From Enterococcus faecium (GTDB lineage: Bacteria; Bacillota; Bacilli; Lactobacillales; Enterococcaceae): a stretch of 64,000 nucleotides of DNA. Of this stretch, positions 36,021 to 45,437 are shown piece by piece. Position 1 is the first letter of the stretch. Each line of letters starts with the position of its first letter. The stretch is from contig NZ_CP118955.1 of assembly GCF_029023785.1 (NCBI RefSeq), positions 2,441,001 through 2,505,000 on the forward strand, written 5' to 3'. The notes below the pieces were generated by a model. That model saw only the letters and a list, made by a program, of their open reading frames with translations. It ran no database searches and was not told the origin of the DNA. Both the position numbers and the translations under genes were made by a program.

Positions 36021-39000
36021 TTAGTCTAAATTATCTTCTGCGGTTTCAAAGTTTTGGATGACATCGTCTTTTTCATCTTCCACTTGTTCAGCAGCTTTCT
36101 TTTCTAATTCTTTGGCAGTTTGCTGTTCGGCAAATTTTGTCAAAGCATCAACAGTGATCAAATCGTCGTCTTCATCGTCCATGTCGCGAAGTTCGATCTC
36201 TGTTTCTTCGATATCCAAGACACGCATGTCCAGACCTAGTGATTGCAATTCTTTCACCAATACGCGGAATGATTCCGGTACACCTGGTTTTGGAATTGGT
36301 TCACCCTTGACGATTGCTTCGTATGTTTTCACACGTCCGACTACGTCATCTGATTTGTATGTCAAGATTTCTTGTAAAGTATAAGCCGCACCGTAAGCTT
36401 CCAGTGCCCATACTTCCATTTCACCAAAACGTTGTCCACCAAATTGAGCTTTACCTCCCAATGGTTGTTGTGTAACCAATGAGTAAGGTCCGATTGAACG
36501 TGCATGCAATTTGTCATCGACCATGTGAGCAAGTTTGATCATGTACATCACACCGACAGACACACGTCCATCAAATGGTTCACCTGTACGTCCGTCGTAC
36601 AGAACAGTTTTCGCATCGCTGGCCATACCGGCTTCACGAACTGTTTCCCATACGTCTTCATCACTTGCACCATCAAATACTGGCGTTGCTACGTGGATAC
36701 CTAACTGACGTGCAGCCATACCCAAGTGTAATTCCAATACTTGCCCGATGTTCATACGTGAAGGCACCCCTAAAGGATTCAGCATGATATCGATTGGTGT
36801 TCCATCAGGTAGGAATGGCATATCTTCTTCCGGCATAATACGGGATACAACCCCTTTATTTCCGTGACGACCGGCCATTTTATCCCCTTCATGGATTTTA
36901 CGTTTTTGAACGATATAAACACGAACTAACATGTTTACGCCTGGTGACAATTCATCTCCAGCTTCACGAGTAAAGATTTTCACATCGTGAACGATACCGC
37001 CGCCGCCATGTGGTACACGTAATGATGTATCGCGGACTTCACGAGCTTTTTCGCCAAAGATCGCATGCAATAGACGTTCTTCTGCAGATAATTCTGTTAC
37101 CCCTTTTGGCGTGACTTTCCCTACAAGCAAATCGCCATCTTGGACTTCTGCACCAATACGGATGATACCCATTTCGTCTAAATCTTTTAATGCGTCTTCC
37201 CCGACATTAGGGATTTCGCGTGTGATTTCTTCAGGTCCTAATTTTGTATCGCGGGCTTCTGATTCATATTCTTCAATATGGATAGAAGTGTATACGTCAT
37301 CTTTTACCAAACGACGGCTCATGATGATCGCATCTTCATAGTTGTACCCTTCCCAAGTCATGAAACCAACTAAAACGTTTTGGCCTAGAGCCATTTCGCC
37401 TTGTTCCATAGATGGTCCGTCTGCCAGAGTATCCCCTTTTTCGACTTTCTCACCCAAATGAACGATTGGACGTTGGTTGTAGCTTGTTCCGGAGTTTGAA
37501 CGACGGAATTTTGTTACATCGTATTTATCTAATGCACCGTTGTCGCGGCGTACGCGGATTTCAGAAGCATCAACGTATTCAACGACACCGTCATGTTTAC
37601 ATAACAAAGCAGCTCCTGAGTCATGCGCTGATTTGTATTCCATACCAGTACCAACCCATGGTGCTTGAGGATTGATCAACGGCACTGCTTGACGCTGCAT
37701 GTTGGCACCCATCAAGGCACGGTTGGAGTCATCGTTTTCCAAGAAAGGAATACATGCTGTCGCAACGGCAACTACTTGTTTAGGTGATACGTCCATGTAG
37801 TCTACTTTATCAATAGATACTTCTAAGTTTTCACTTTGAGCACGAGCCATAACAACGTCTTGAGCAAATGTTCCATCTTCATTCAATGGGCTGTTTGCTT
37901 GGGCTACGATGTAATGGTCTTCGATATCAGCTGTCAAGTAGTCGATTTGGTCAGTAACACGACCTGTTTCACGGTCTACACGACGATAAGGTGTTTCGAT
38001 AAATCCGAATTTATTTACTTTCGCATAACTGGACAAACTATTGATCAACCCGATGTTTGGGCCTTCAGGAGTTTCGATCGGACACATACGGCCATAGTGG
38101 GAGTAGTGAACGTCACGAACTTCATAACCGGCGCGGTCACGAGTCAATCCGCCAGGTCCTAAGGCTGAAAGACGACGTTTGTGTGTCAATTCGCCAAGAG
38201 GGTTTGTTTGATCCATGAACTGTGACAACTGAGAAGAACCAAAGAATTCTTTGATACTTGCCACAACTGGACGGATATTGATCAATTGTTGAGGTGTCAA
38301 TGTTTCAGTATCTTGGATCGACATTCTTTCACGAACCACACGTTCCATACGTGCTAGCCCGATACGGAATTGGTTTTGTAAAAGTTCACCGACTGAACGG
38401 ATACGACGATTTCCTAAGTGGTCGATATCATCGACATTGCCGATACCTTCCATCAAGTTCAAGAAATAGCTCATTGAAGCAATGATGTCGGCTGGACGAA
38501 CCGTTTTTACAGCTGCTTCTGGATAGCCGTTTCCGATCACGTTTACTTCACGTTCAGGGTCTCTTGGTGAAAATACTTTGATGACTTGGACAGTCATTGG
38601 ATCTGTGACCACACCGTCTTCTGATGGATAGTAAGTCACTGAATTTAGGCCATTATCAATGAAAGGAGCTAGTGTTTCCATGACTTGGTGAGTCAGAACT
38701 GTTCCTTTTTCAACGATGATCTCGCCTGTTTCTGGATCAACTAATGTTTCAGCTAATGTCAGATTCAATAGACGTGTTTTCAAATCTAATTTTTTGTTTA
38801 CTTTGTAACGACCAACGTTTGCTAAGTCGTAACGTTTTGGATCGAAGAAACGAGCATTCAGCAAGTTACGTGAGCTGTCTGCTGTTTTTGGTTCGCCTGG
38901 ACGCAAACGTTCGTAAACGTCTTTCAAACCTTCTTCTGTTCTTGAGTCGCTTGCGTTTTTATGCAAGTCTTTTTCGACTGTATTGCGTAATGTTTCGCTG

Positions 39001-39638
39001 TCGCCGAAGATTTCAAAGATCGTATCATCGGAACCAAATCCTAACGCACGAACTAATACGGTTAAAGGAATCTTACGTGTACGGTCGATACGTACATAAG
39101 AGATGTCTTTTGCATCAGTTTCCATTTCTAGCCAAGCTCCACGGTTAGGGATAACAGTAGAACCGAATCCTTCTTTTCCGTTTTTGTCGACTTTTCCATG
39201 GAAATAGACACCTGGTGAACGGACTAACTGAGAAACGATTACTCGCTCTGCCCCGTTGATGATGAATGTTCCTTGTTCTGTCATTAATGGGAAATCACCG
39301 AAGAATACTTCTTGTGCTTTGATTTCGCCAGTCTCGCGGTTTGTCAAACGCAATGTTACATGTAATGGTGCAGAGTAGTTTGCATCATGCGCACGAGCTT
39401 CTGCTACTGTATACTTTGGTTCTTTCAATTCATAATCTACAAATTCCAAAGATAGATTGCCATTGAAGTCATCGATTGGCAAAATGTCTTCAAACATTTC
39501 TCTAAGTCCCTCATCTAAGAACCATTGGTAAGAGTCTGTTTGAATTTCGATCAAATTTGGTAATTCCAACACTTCACTGATTCTTGCGAAACTTCTACGT
39601 TCGCGATGTTTTCCGTATTTTACTACGTGTCCAGCCAA
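36021..39638 (-). CDS. rpoB: DNA-directed RNA polymerase subunit beta
   Basis: A beta subunit of about 1205 residues. I prefer the TTG at 39638, which gives the family start [16 protein letters not shown] and sits 8 bp after GAGGGG; the GTG at 39647 (1208 residues) overlaps that site. The rifampicin region ([25 protein letters not shown], as short segments SQLSQFMD and THKRRLSAL) has wild-type residues at the positions usually mutated in resistance. The catalytic-core segments GYNYEDAI and the C-terminal beta'-contact [20 protein letters not shown] are intact. The C-terminus is acidic. Confidence 0.97.
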   Translation of the reverse strand: MAGHVVKYGKHRERRSFARISEVLELPNLIEIQTDSYQWFLDEGLREMFEDILPIDDFNGNLSLEFVDYELKEPKYTVAEARAHDANYSAPLHVTLRLTNRETGEIKAQEVFFGDFPLMTEQGTFIINGAERVIVSQLVRSPGVYFHGKVDKNGKEGFGSTVIPNRGAWLEMETDAKDISYVRIDRTRKIPLTVLVRALGFGSDDTIFEIFGDSETLRNTVEKDLHKNASDSRTEEGLKDVYERLRPGEPKTADSSRNLLNARFFDPKRYDLANVGRYKVNKKLDLKTRLLNLTLAETLVDPETGEIIVEKGTVLTHQVMETLAPFIDNGLNSVTYYPSEDGVVTDPMTVQVIKVFSPRDPEREVNVIGNGYPEAAVKTVRPADIIASMSYFLNLMEGIGNVDDIDHLGNRRIRSVGELLQNQFRIGLARMERVVRERMSIQDTETLTPQQLINIRPVVASIKEFFGSSQLSQFMDQTNPLGELTHKRRLSALGPGGLTRDRAGYEVRDVHYSHYGRMCPIETPEGPNIGLINSLSSYAKVNKFGFIETPYRRVDRETGRVTDQIDYLTADIEDHYIVAQANSPLNEDGTFAQDVVMARAQSENLEVSIDKVDYMDVSPKQVVAVATACIPFLENDDSNRALMGANMQRQAVPLINPQAPWVGTGMEYKSAHDSGAALLCKHDGVVEYVDASEIRVRRDNGALDKYDVTKFRRSNSGTSYNQRPIVHLGEKVEKGDTLADGPSMEQGEMALGQNVLVGFMTWEGYNYEDAIIMSRRLVKDDVYTSIHIEEYESEARDTKLGPEEITREIPNVGEDALKDLDEMGIIRIGAEVQDGDLLVGKVTPKGVTELSAEERLLHAIFGEKAREVRDTSLRVPHGGGGIVHDVKIFTREAGDELSPGVNMLVRVYIVQKRKIHEGDKMAGRHGNKGVVSRIMPEEDMPFLPDGTPIDIMLNPLGVPSRMNIGQVLELHLGMAARQLGIHVATPVFDGASDEDVWETVREAGMASDAKTVLYDGRTGEPFDGRVSVGVMYMIKLAHMVDDKLHARSIGPYSLVTQQPLGGKAQFGGQRFGEMEVWALEAYGAAYTLQEILTYKSDDVVGRVKTYEAIVKGEPIPKPGVPESFRVLVKELQSLGLDMRVLDIEETEIELRDMDDEDDDLITVDALTKFAEQQTAKELEKKAAEQVEDEKDDVIQNFETAEDNLD

Positions 39639-39885
39639 GCTCTTCACCCCTCTAAAATGTCATTCAAAAAGACTACCCGATCAATTGTTACAATAATATT
39701 TCAAATATTATTTTTAGGTAACAACAGACATTTTTTGCGGCTTTTAGGCAAAAAAAAACCAAAAATAGAACATTCTCTTGAAACCTTACTTCGTGAGCTT
39801 CTACTTTTGTTTCCTTATATTAAAGCCGAAACGGACAATATTTCGTTTCTGCCTTTTCTTCATCAGATAGTTTTTGCAACTTCAT

Positions 39886-39914
39886 ATACTACACTTATTT
39901 TCTATAAAAGTCAA
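39886..39914 (-). promoter_or_regulatory. Sigma-A promoter of rpoBC
   Basis: On the minus strand TTGACT (39909-39914) and TAGTAT (39886-39891) are 17 bp apart. The leader to rpoB would be about 235 nt. I see no further gene between rpoB and this site. Confidence 0.65.
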
Positions 39915-39998
39915 CACTTCCTGGCGTTTCTTCTGCTTTTTCGCAACATTTTCTTAATGTTTTCAATTTTATGTTTTCAATTATCTGACAATTCTTAA

Positions 39999-40027
39999 TT
40001 GACAGACCTTTTTATCTCGGTTATACT
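39999..40027 (+). promoter_or_regulatory. Sigma-A promoter of the leader peptide / ABC transporter operon
   Basis: TTGACA (39999-40004) and TATACT (40022-40027) are 17 bp apart, about 30 bp before the leader peptide start. Confidence 0.85.
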
Positions 40028-40057
40028 TTAGAAAATTCATTTTGTGGAGGAACTTCT

Positions 40058-40126
40058 ATGCGAACCAACATCAACCAAATCGCACCAACACAACTGAATA
40101 ACTTTTACTTTAGCTACTTTAGATAG
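40058..40126 (+). CDS. Leader peptide with an aromatic run (22 residues)
   Basis: A short gene with a strong ribosome site (GTGGAGG, 8 bp before ATG) just behind a clear promoter. Its last residues are N-N-F-Y-F-S-Y-F-R followed by TAG, so five of six residues in FYFSYF are phenylalanine or tyrosine. It contains no tryptophan. The stop codon abuts a near-perfect 28-nt palindrome, and a terminator and then an amino-acid-type ABC transporter follow. This is the layout of a transcription-attenuation leader peptide that senses charged tRNA; Phe/Tyr sensing is inferred from the residue run. Confidence 0.7.
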   Translation: MRTNINQIAPTQLNNFYFSYFR

Positions 40127-40340
40127 GTTTGTATTCATCATGATGGATACAAACGTTAAACGACAGTTTGTATCTATGATGGCTAAAGAACTTTGTATTG
40201 CAGCAAAAAGCCACGTAGACAAAATGCTAAGTGGCTGAGCAATGAAAATACAAAGTAAAAGTATCAAGCATTCTACTTTTTCAATTTATTTTCCGACTTT
40301 TCAATCCATTTGGACATTTTGTCTGAATGGATTTTTTGTT
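40127..40340 (+). promoter_or_regulatory. Attenuator region with alternative hairpins and terminator
   Basis: A near-perfect 28-nt palindrome (40127-40154) starts at the leader peptide stop. Its right arm, GATACAAAC (40146-40154), can instead pair with GTTTGTATC at 40166-40174, so two structures exclude each other. A third hairpin pairs ACTTTGTATT (40190-40199) with AATACAAAGT (40247-40256). A terminator (AATCCATT with AATGGATT, 40303-40310 and 40326-40333, then a U-run) ends 25 bp before the transporter gene. ATGGAT at 40143-40148 could also pair with the ATCCAT arm of the terminator. The switching mechanism is inferred. Confidence 0.65.
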
Positions 40341-40365
40341 TCCCAAAATTAAGGAGGAAAAAGAA

Positions 40366-41334
40366 ATGAAAAAAAATATAATCATCGGATTAGGCGCTGC
40401 CCTGCTACTAGCTTTAGGAGGTTGCGCACAAAAAGACAATTCCGCAGAGGCATCAGATGGACAAAAAACAATTGGCGTATTGCAACTTGTACAACATAAC
40501 TCGTTAGATGCTGCCTATAAAGGATTCAAAGAAGGATTAGCAGAAGAAGGGTATAAAGAAGGCGATAATCTAACAATCGATTATCAAAATGCCCAAAACA
40601 ATCAAGACAACCTGAAAAGTATGAGTGAGAAACTCGTCAAAGAAGATCCTGATTTGCTACTTGGAATCGCCACTCCAGCAGCACAATCTTTATTAAATGA
40701 AACAACCACTATCCCGATGACTGTCACAGCGGTCACAGACTTGGAACAAGCCCATTTAGTCACATCCAATGAAAAACCTGGCGGCAATGTGACTGGCACG
40801 ACAGATATGGTGCCAATCGAAAAACAAATCGGCTTACTGTTAAATATCGTGCCAGACGCCAAAACAATCGGCATCATGTATAACAACGGTGAAGCAAACT
40901 CTAAGATCCAAGCTGATTTGGCAGAAAAAGAATTGAAAAAAGCGGGCGTCAAAGTCAAAGTACTGACAGCAAATTCCACAAATGATGTCCAACAAGTGAC
41001 GAAAAGTCTAGCTAAAGATGTAGATGGAATCTATATTCCTACTGATAACACGTTCGCAAGTGCGGCAAGTGTTGTCGGTGAAGTCGCAAAAGAAACAAAA
41101 ACACCTGTCGTTGCTGGCGCAGTTGATCAAGTCAAAGACGGCGGTCTAGCAACAGTAGGAATCGACTACGAAAGCTTGGGCAAACAAACAGGGATCATGG
41201 CAGCAAAAATCTTAGACGGCAAGAATCCAAGTGAACTTCCTGTCGAAACAGCGAATGATTTGGAACTGTATGTCAATAAAGACATGGCCAAAGCATTAGG
41301 CATCAATCCAGACAGCATCAAAGAAGCTGAATAA
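40366..41334 (+). CDS. ABC transporter substrate-binding lipoprotein, TrpX family
   Basis: A binding lipoprotein of about 322 residues. The signal ends LLALGGC, so the cysteine near residue 19 is lipidated. The fold is that of the ABC_sub_bind family (start IGVLQLVQHNSLDAAYKGF; LLGIATPAAQSL; GGNVTGTTDM). Members from streptococci and vibrios bind tryptophan or phenylalanine, so an aromatic amino acid is the likely ligand. The ATG at 40366 follows AAGGAGG. It is the first transporter gene behind the attenuator and leads a three-gene operon with the permease and ATPase. Confidence 0.88.
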   Translation: MKKNIIIGLGAALLLALGGCAQKDNSAEASDGQKTIGVLQLVQHNSLDAAYKGFKEGLAEEGYKEGDNLTIDYQNAQNNQDNLKSMSEKLVKEDPDLLLGIATPAAQSLLNETTTIPMTVTAVTDLEQAHLVTSNEKPGGNVTGTTDMVPIEKQIGLLLNIVPDAKTIGIMYNNGEANSKIQADLAEKELKKAGVKVKVLTANSTNDVQQVTKSLAKDVDGIYIPTDNTFASAASVVGEVAKETKTPVVAGAVDQVKDGGLATVGIDYESLGKQTGIMAAKILDGKNPSELPVETANDLELYVNKDMAKALGINPDSIKEAE

Positions 41335-41351
41335 AACACAGGAGGATTCTC

Positions 41352-42257
41352 ATGACACATTTGCTCTCTCTTTTCTTATCATCTGCATCGCAAGGGGTCT
41401 TATGGGCCCTACTTGCGATTGGTGTATACGTCACTTTCCGTATCTTGGACATTGCCGACTTGACTGCTGAAGGAAGCTTTCCTTTAGGTGCAGGGATCGC
41501 GGCAGTAAGTATTACAAATGGCTATCATCCATTGACAGCTTGTCTTCTAGGCTTTTTAGGGGGTGCGGCAGCAGGGCTTGTTTCCGGACTGCTTCACACA
41601 AAATTGAAAATTCCCGCCCTTCTTGCAGGGATCATCACCATGACTGGTTTATATTCTGTCACATCCCGTGTGATGGGTGCGCCGAACATCTCTTTATTGG
41701 GTCAGCCAACGATCTTTCATTGGGTCGAGTCATTCGGCATAACAAAAGACAACGCTGTACTGATCGTCGGTCTGCTTTTTGCTTTGATCGTTGTATGTTT
41801 ACTTGTTTTGTTCTTACGTACAGAAACAGGACTTGCTATTCGTGCAACTGGCGATAATCTGGCAATGAGCGAAGCAAACGGGATCAACACAGATAATATG
41901 AAGATCATCGGTTATATGATTTCTAATGGATGCATTGCTCTTTCTGGCTCCTTGCTTGCGCAAAACAACGGCTTTGCTGATTTAAATTCTGGTATTGGAA
42001 CGATCGTAATTGGACTTGCTTCTATTATCATCGCAGAAGTTTTGTTACGTAACCAGCCACTATTTCTCCGTCTCTTGACTGTCGTTTTAGGTGCGGTCAT
42101 TTATCGTTTTATTTTAGCGTTAGTCTTCGAACTGAATGTTGAACCAAGTGATTCGAAACTTGCTTCTGCTTTCGTGCTAGTGATCTGTCTTTCTTTCCCG
42201 CAGATCCAGCAAAAATTCCATTTACCTCAAAAAAAGAAAGGCGGTAGTGTCAAATGA
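41352..42257 (+). CDS. ABC transporter permease, TrpY-like
   Basis: A 301-residue membrane protein of the BPD_transp_2 (branched-chain amino acid/ribose type) permease family, with about eight hydrophobic segments. Conserved stretches include ITMTGLYSVTSRVMG and ANGINTDNMKIIGYMISNGCIALSG. It lies 17 bp after the binding-protein gene behind GGAGG and overlaps the ATPase gene by 4 bp. It would form the channel for the aromatic amino acid or similar ligand bound by the lipoprotein. Confidence 0.88.
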   Translation: MTHLLSLFLSSASQGVLWALLAIGVYVTFRILDIADLTAEGSFPLGAGIAAVSITNGYHPLTACLLGFLGGAAAGLVSGLLHTKLKIPALLAGIITMTGLYSVTSRVMGAPNISLLGQPTIFHWVESFGITKDNAVLIVGLLFALIVVCLLVLFLRTETGLAIRATGDNLAMSEANGINTDNMKIIGYMISNGCIALSGSLLAQNNGFADLNSGIGTIVIGLASIIIAEVLLRNQPLFLRLLTVVLGAVIYRFILALVFELNVEPSDSKLASAFVLVICLSFPQIQQKFHLPQKKKGGSVK

Positions 42258-43060
42258 ATGACGTCTTAACATTGGAAAATCTCCATCATACCTTTGAAAA
42301 AGGAACGATCAACGAAAATCATGTCCTGAAAGGCATTAATCTTTCCTTAGATCCCGGCGACTTCGTGACGATCATCGGTGGAAATGGGGCTGGTAAATCT
42401 ACTTTGCTGAACAGCATCGCCGGTACATTTTCTGTCGATCAGGGTCAAATTTTATTGAATGGAAAAAATATCACGAAAAAATCTGTTGTCGAACGTTCGA
42501 AATCCATCAGTCGCGTATTCCAAGATCCTAAACTAGGGACAGCCGTTCGTTTAACGGTAGAAGAAAATCTTGCTCTTGCTATGAAACGAGGAAAAAAACG
42601 CGGCTTCTTCCGTGGTGTCAAACCACAAGACCGAACATTTTTCAAAGACCAGCTGGTTCGGCTAAATTTGGGGTTGGAAAATCGTTTATCCTCAGAAATC
42701 GGTTTGCTGTCTGGAGGACAACGTCAAGCTATTACGTTATTGATGGCCACATTACAGCGTCCAGAACTGATCTTATTAGATGAACACACTGCAGCGCTTG
42801 ACCCTGCTACTTCCAAAACGGTGATGGAATTGACAGAAAAGCTGATCACTGAGCAGAATCTCACTGCTTTTATGGTCACTCATGACATGGAAGACGCGAT
42901 CCGCTATGGGAGTCGACTGATCATGCTGCATCAAGGAAGGATCGTCGTAGATATCCAGCAAGAGGAAAAACAGCAGCTCACAGTGCCCCAATTATTAGCG
43001 TTGTTCAAACAAAACAGCGGCACGGCATTAAAAGACGATCAAGTACTTTTATCTTCATAA
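42254..43060 (+). CDS. ABC transporter ATP-binding protein, TrpZ-like
   Basis: A 268-residue ABC ATPase with Walker A GGNGAGKST, signature LLSGGQRQA, Walker B LILLDEHTAALD and the H-loop in MVTHDMEDA. The histidine in LDEH, in place of the common LDEP, is typical of this transporter family. It is the last gene of the three-gene importer operon; a terminator follows. Confidence 0.92.
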   Translation: MNDVLTLENLHHTFEKGTINENHVLKGINLSLDPGDFVTIIGGNGAGKSTLLNSIAGTFSVDQGQILLNGKNITKKSVVERSKSISRVFQDPKLGTAVRLTVEENLALAMKRGKKRGFFRGVKPQDRTFFKDQLVRLNLGLENRLSSEIGLLSGGQRQAITLLMATLQRPELILLDEHTAALDPATSKTVMELTEKLITEQNLTAFMVTHDMEDAIRYGSRLIMLHQGRIVVDIQQEEKQQLTVPQLLALFKQNSGTALKDDQVLLSS

Positions 43061-43067
43061 TCAGAAA

Positions 43068-43112
43068 GAGGATGGGACAAAAAATGAACGCCCACCCTCT
43101 TCTTTTTTCTCT
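43068..43112 (+). terminator. Terminator of the TrpXYZ-like operon
   Basis: AGAGGATGGG pairs with CCCACCCTCT (one G-U pair) and runs into TTCTTTTTT, 8 bp after the ATPase stop. It resembles the repeat-family terminators only loosely. Confidence 0.8.
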
Positions 43113-43216
43113 TTCCTTCTTTCGTTTTTGCTTTATGTATCAACCGTTGTTTCTTCGAAAACTATTTTGTTCTCTCCTTCTTCCTGATAGAATGGATGGG
43201 AAAGGAGCTTGATGCC

Positions 43217-44185
43217 ATGACAACGAAAGACAAGGTACTTCAATTATTGAAAAAGACACCAGATTTTCTTTCCGGAGAAAAGTTGGCACAGCAACTGGAA
43301 GTTTCCCGGACAAGTATTTGGAAAGCCATCAAAGAATTGGAAAAGGCAGGCTATCGTTTTGAGCACGGGCCTACAGGGTATCGTTACCTGCCCTCTGACG
43401 TACTAGATGCAAAAGAAATCCAGCAAGAGCTACGGTCGTTTATTCCTGATTTGAAAGTACAAACGATGTTGACTTCTGAATCTACGATGAAAGATGCCAA
43501 ACTGGCAGCAGCTCAAGGAGATTCTGTTTCGAAGTTATTTGTTGCTGATACACAAGAACAAGCTCGTGGACGTTTTGGACGGCCTTTTTTCGCTGAACCT
43601 GGACGAGGAATCTACATGAGTCTCTTGCTCCATCCAGACAAACGGTTTGATGAATTGCCTCAATATACGATCATCGCAGCCAGTGCCTGTGTGAAAGCCA
43701 TTGAATCTGTAACCGGTCGTTCTGCTTCGATCAAATGGGTCAATGATATCTACATGGATGGAAAAAAAGTCTGTGGGATTTTATCTGAAGCAGTCAGTGA
43801 TATGGAAAGCGGCAGGATCAGTCATATCATCATTGGGATCGGGCTTAATTTTTCTGTTCCTCAAAATCATTTTCCAGCTGATCTCCAAGAAAAAGCCATC
43901 TCTGTCTTTCCCGACGGACAAGCTAGTGTCACAAGGAATCAGCTAATCAGCAAAATCTGGCAAGAATTGTTCACTTATCTTTCTCACCCAGAAAAAGCGT
44001 TGGACTTCTATAAAGAAAAATCATTCGTATTGGGAAAAACCGTGTCGTTCAATCAAAAAGGAACGACTTATGTCGGTCTTGCAAAAGAAATCGGTGATCA
44101 TGGCGAACTGATCGTCCAAACAAATGAACAGAAGATGAGTTTGTCTTCTGGCGAAATCAGTCTCACATCTATCCGTACGCAATAA
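43217..44185 (+). CDS. birA: Bifunctional biotin-protein ligase / biotin operon repressor
   Basis: A protein of about 322 residues. The N-terminal winged helix (LEVSRTSIWKAIKELEKAGY) binds DNA; the catalytic domain has the biotinyl-AMP loop RGRFGRPF and KWVNDIYMDGKKVCGIL, and a C-terminal SH3-like domain follows. It attaches biotin to carboxylases and probably represses biotin uptake genes. The ATG at 43217 sits 9 bp after AAAGGAG; an in-frame ATG at 43196 would start inside this site. Confidence 0.93.
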   Translation: MTTKDKVLQLLKKTPDFLSGEKLAQQLEVSRTSIWKAIKELEKAGYRFEHGPTGYRYLPSDVLDAKEIQQELRSFIPDLKVQTMLTSESTMKDAKLAAAQGDSVSKLFVADTQEQARGRFGRPFFAEPGRGIYMSLLLHPDKRFDELPQYTIIAASACVKAIESVTGRSASIKWVNDIYMDGKKVCGILSEAVSDMESGRISHIIIGIGLNFSVPQNHFPADLQEKAISVFPDGQASVTRNQLISKIWQELFTYLSHPEKALDFYKEKSFVLGKTVSFNQKGTTYVGLAKEIGDHGELIVQTNEQKMSLSSGEISLTSIRTQ

Positions 44186-44197
44186 TTATCAGATTTC

Positions 44198-44235
44198 ACA
44201 AAAGGACACCTGATCTCATACAGTGTCCTTTTTTC
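44198..44235 (+). terminator. Terminator after birA
   Basis: AAAGGACAC pairs with GTGTCCTTT and runs into TTTT, about 15 bp behind the birA stop. The stretch from here to 44450 shows no gene. Confidence 0.85.
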
Positions 44236-44449
44236 TGAATTCTCTTCAAAAGACTCTCCTTATTCTATCAGCTGACAGTTTCTCTATCCTCTAGAAAAAG
44301 GTATTCTAAAAATATCTATAAAGCATGGTACACTTTCTTTAAATGAATCAATGCAAAAAACAAGAGAGTCATCAGTTTACACGATCAAAAGAGATAGCAG
44401 GCCGCTTCCTTTTTCAATCTTATAGATAGACCATGGGTAACGATAAAAA

Positions 44450-44494
44450 CAAAAAAGAACTTGCGACTTATTTTGCCGTAAGTTCTTTTTTAGC
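44450..44494. terminator. Terminator of the DinB-like gene
   Basis: AAAAAAGAACTT and AAGTTCTTTTTT form a stem with U-runs on both strands, just behind the minus-strand DinB-like gene. Confidence 0.8.
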
Positions 44495-44501
44495 TAGTGC
44501 C

Positions 44502-45026
44502 TTAATCTCTTAATCCCAACAAACGTCTCGCATAGATCACCTGACCAGAGTGCATAGCAGCATCATCAATAATAGAAACGAGACGCATTCCTCGTGTGAC
44601 TGGTGGTGTCCAGTTCTCGTCAATTACTTCATCTAGCTCGGAAGGTTCCAGCCTTCTTAAGTAAGAAATAGCAAAATCAGCAGCTCCTCGCAAGTATCCT
44701 AGCAGATCTTCTATTTGATTAGCTTGGATCTGCTTTGCTTGTTCCAGACTATGCTTCCAATCTTGTTCGTTATCTGCTATCGTCATCGGAAACCGGCTTT
44801 CCCAGTCTTGACTATGCCAAATTGGAGAAGTTCCTGCTAAATCAGCAATCTGGAAATCTAATTCTCGAGCGGTATGCCAAGCCAGCCAAGTCATTGATTT
44901 GATCTGCGGGGCTCTATCTTCCACTGGAAAACGATTGGCCTCCTCAATAGAGACGCCTTCAAACAAACGTTCAAACCGATCGTATGCCCGATCCACACTC
45001 TCGCATAGCATATCTAAATAATCCAT
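44502..45026 (-). CDS. DinB superfamily protein
   Basis: A 174-residue four-helix protein of the DinB/YfiT-like superfamily. Candidate metal-binding histidines lie in WLAWHTARELD and DDAAMHSGQVIYARR, the usual positions in this fold. Members act as metal-dependent thiol transferases or have unknown roles; nothing here fixes the substrate. It is monocistronic with an ATG behind GGAGGAAAA and its own terminator. Confidence 0.82.
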   Translation of the reverse strand: MDYLDMLCESVDRAYDRFERLFEGVSIEEANRFPVEDRAPQIKSMTWLAWHTARELDFQIADLAGTSPIWHSQDWESRFPMTIADNEQDWKHSLEQAKQIQANQIEDLLGYLRGAADFAISYLRRLEPSELDEVIDENWTPPVTRGMRLVSIIDDAAMHSGQVIYARRLLGLRD

Positions 45027-45251
45027 TTATTTTCCTCCTTTTTATTTATCCTACTTACTTTTTCCTAATTCTAGGATACCTACTTATATGTTACTACACA
45101 CCCTTATTTTTTACACTTTAACAGTCACCATCATCAATAGTTTGGAGATTGAAAGAAAAAGATAGTGTCGAACTATCAATTGAACAAGAAGCAACAATAT
45201 GAACGTTTCATTAATATTCTTTAAATAAACAATGATTTTTCAAACGAACAG

Positions 45252-45279
45252 TTTAAGACTAGGAGAAAAAGAGTATAAT
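45252..45279 (+). promoter_or_regulatory. Possible promoter of the surface-protein gene
   Basis: TATAAT (45274-45279) is a perfect -10; TTTAAG (45252-45257), 16 bp upstream, is a weak -35. About 35 bp before the ATG. Confidence 0.4.
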
Positions 45280-45312
45280 AGGAAAATGTTTGAAAGGAAA
45301 GGAAGGGGAAAA

Positions 45313-45437
45313 ATGAAAAAAAGGGCAAGTTTACTAGTCCTAGTTGCTTTGTTGTTCAATATCTTTTCGTATGGTGTGGCCGTTTCAGCGGAAACATACA
45401 TTCCTAAAGACCCTGGGAATATTTATAATGATATGAT
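45313..45437 (+). pseudogene. Surface protein, 5' part cut by the IS30-family element
   Basis: An ATG behind GGAAGGGG opens a signal peptide (MKKRASLLVLVALL, then AVSAE as the likely signal-peptidase site) and about 20 mature residues ending in IYND. The frame then enters the left end of the insertion sequence and stops at 45459. The continuation of the protein lies beyond the element at about 46489. The two parts read in the same phase, and the usual join in relatives would be near IYND and RDLTGNYG. Confidence 0.8.

Noticed and set aside
38190..38270. Rifampicin-resistance substitutions in rpoB
   Set aside because: The residues in [13 protein letters not shown] and LSALGP are the wild-type ones.
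36040..39150. Several plus-strand frames inside rpoB and rpoC
   Set aside because: All are antisense shadows of highly conserved genes.
39606..39998. Plus-strand frame between rpoB and the leader peptide
   Set aside because: It covers the rpoB leader and promoter on the opposite strand, has a phenylalanine/leucine-rich AT-driven composition and no ribosome site.
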